DNA of 11,832 nt. Origin: SZUA-181 sp964601765. GTDB taxonomy: Bacteria > Pseudomonadota > Zetaproteobacteria > Mariprofundales > Mariprofundaceae. The stretch covers positions 1 to 11,832 of the forward strand of contig CAZROR010000052.1 in NCBI GenBank assembly GCA_964601765.1. The letters are read 5' to 3'. A program made the position numbers and the translations under genes. Of the stretch, positions 11,474-11,832 are shown piece by piece; position 1 is the stretch's first letter, and the number at the start of each line of letters is the position of its first letter. Under the pieces are notes generated by a model. That model made no database searches. It worked only from the letters and a program-made list of their open reading frames with translations, and had not been told where the DNA came from.

Positions 11474-11549
11474 TGGCAGGCCAGGAGGGACTCGAACCCC
11501 CAACCCCCGGTTTTGGAGACCGGTGCTCTACCAATTGAGCTACTGGCCT
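11474..11549 (-). tRNA. trpT: tRNA-Trp (anticodon CCA)
   Basis: A complete 76-nt cloverleaf reads on the minus strand. The 7-bp acceptor stem is AGGCCAG/CTGGCCT, the D arm is GCTC/GAGC, and the anticodon arm is CCGGT-CTCCAAA-ACCGG with CCA at the anticodon position. The variable loop is 5 nt and the T arm is GGGGG-TTCGAGT-CCCTC with one G-T pair. The discriminator is G, as in bacterial tRNA-Trp, and the 3' CCA is encoded (11474-11476). It begins 8 nt after the rpmG stop and ends 42 nt before the secE start, so it must be excised from a polycistronic transcript. The location beside secE is common in bacteria. Confidence 0.97.
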
Positions 11550-11557
11550 AATGCCCA

Positions 11558-11710
11558 TTAGACCTTGGCTTCCACATGCAGGGTGTGCCTGCGGCAGGAA
11601 CTGCAATACTTTTTCAGCTTCAGCTTGCCGGTCATGGTGCGCTTGTTCTTGTCTGTCGTATAATTTCGGCGCTTGCAATTCTCGCAGGCCAAACTCAGCA
11701 ATTCACGCAT
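11558..11710 (-). CDS. rpmG: 50S ribosomal protein L33, zinc-binding form
   Basis: L33 is a small protein of the large subunit near the E site. The minus strand encodes 50 aa, beginning MRELLSLACENCKRRNYTTD and ending HTLHVEAKV with a TAA stop. Four cysteines in two CxxC pairs (C9/C12 and C36/C39) make the zinc ribbon of the C+ form, as opposed to the zinc-free paralogue induced in zinc starvation in some bacteria. A GGAG Shine-Dalgarno (11717-11720) lies 6 nt before the ATG. It sits between tuf and tRNA-Trp, the order common in Firmicutes and several non-gamma lineages; in E. coli rpmG is next to rpmB instead. Confidence 0.96.
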   Translation of the reverse strand: MRELLSLACENCKRRNYTTDKNKRTMTGKLKLKKYCSSCRRHTLHVEAKV

Positions 11711-11726
11711 CGTCGTCTCCAGTGGG

Positions 11727-11765
11727 AAAAAAGGGGCGGCAGGCTAATGCGCTGCCGCCCCTTTT
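11727..11765 (-). terminator. Intrinsic terminator after tuf
   Basis: On the minus strand a perfect 14-bp stem (AAAAGGGGCGGCAG at 11752-11765 pairing with CTGCCGCCCCTTTT at 11729-11742) closes a 9-nt loop. Six T residues occupy 11727-11732, four of them within the stem. It begins 12 nt after the tuf stop. The flanking A and T tracts would let it work in either direction. This is the strongest terminator candidate in the window, and it stands between tuf and the rest of the cluster. Confidence 0.85.
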
Positions 11766-11777
11766 GCCAGCAATTAT

Positions 11778-11832
11778 TTACTTAATGATCTCGGTGACGA
11801 CGCCGGCGCCGACGGTACGGCCGCCCTCGCGA
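11778..11832 (-). CDS. tuf: Elongation factor Tu, C-terminal fragment
   Basis: The right edge holds the last 17 codons and TAA stop (11778-11780) of a minus-strand gene whose product ends REGGRTVGAGVVTEIIK. This is the near-invariant C terminus of EF-Tu, domain 3. EF-Tu delivers aminoacyl-tRNA to the ribosome. The remainder lies beyond the window. Its place directly upstream of rpmG, tRNA-Trp and secE is the usual one. Many proteobacteria carry a second tuf copy elsewhere; this window cannot show that. Confidence 0.95.
   Translation of the reverse strand, partial: REGGRTVGAGVVTEIIK

Noticed and set aside
11432..11503. Upstream ATG extending secE by 24 residues
   Set aside because: It would overlap the 3' half of tRNA-Trp; the MSRMVTAQ start has its own SD.
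9771..11561. Plus-strand open frame (596 codons) spanning rplA, rplK, nusG, secE and tRNA-Trp
   Set aside because: It runs antisense through four conserved genes and a tRNA; its composition is that of a codon-bias artefact.
11744..11777. Possible promoter for rpmG (TTGCTG with a CATTAG-like -10) in the tuf-rpmG spacer
   Set aside because: The -10 matches consensus at about three positions and lies in the terminator loop; too weak to call.

Overview
This window is a core housekeeping locus: the transcription–translation supercluster tuf – rpmG – tRNA-Trp – secE – nusG – rplK – rplA – rplJ – rplL – rpoB – rpoC. Everything recognised is on the minus strand, so the cluster reads from right to left. 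The one exception is the last 17 codons or so of an unidentified plus-strand gene at the left edge. That gene runs tail to tail into rpoC, and the two stop codons are 1 nt apart.

The DNA is GC-rich with GC-rich third codon positions. Beta' carries the large trigger-loop insertion and NADFDGD active site typical of proteobacterial RNA polymerase, so a proteobacterium is the best guess. The order tuf-rpmG-trpT-secE-nusG and the absence of rpsL directly after rpoC differ from the enterobacterial layout. They look more like the ancestral arrangement kept in deeper-branching or non-gamma proteobacteria. A finer assignment (for example Zetaproteobacteria) would be a guess.

Layout from upstream (right) to downstream (left): the last 17 codons of tuf, then a 14-bp-stem intrinsic terminator; rpmG (50 aa, four-Cys type); tRNA-Trp(CCA) with encoded CCA; secE and nusG, overlapping by 1 nt; rplK and rplA, 1 nt apart; a 157-nt spacer holding an L10-leader-type autoregulatory RNA and a hairpin that can mask the rplJ Shine-Dalgarno; rplJ (GTG start) and rplL; a 107-nt spacer with two tandem hairpins, the second followed by a T tract and looking like the classical rplL–rpoB attenuator; rpoB and rpoC, 5 nt apart.

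The genes form one expression unit serving ribosome and RNA polymerase supply. They encode the elongation factor, L33, the L11/L1 pair, the L10–L12 stalk, the Sec translocon subunit E, the antitermination/pausing factor NusG, and the two largest RNAP subunits. I see no mobile element, CRISPR array, defence system or obviously novel system. The points worth a second look are RNA-level: the L10 leader with its UUCG-capped arm and masked SD, the tandem rplL–rpoB hairpins, the strong tuf terminator with almost no room for a separate rpmG promoter, the tRNA embedded between protein genes, and the zero-spacer convergent end of rpoC. No gap longer than 300 nt exists.
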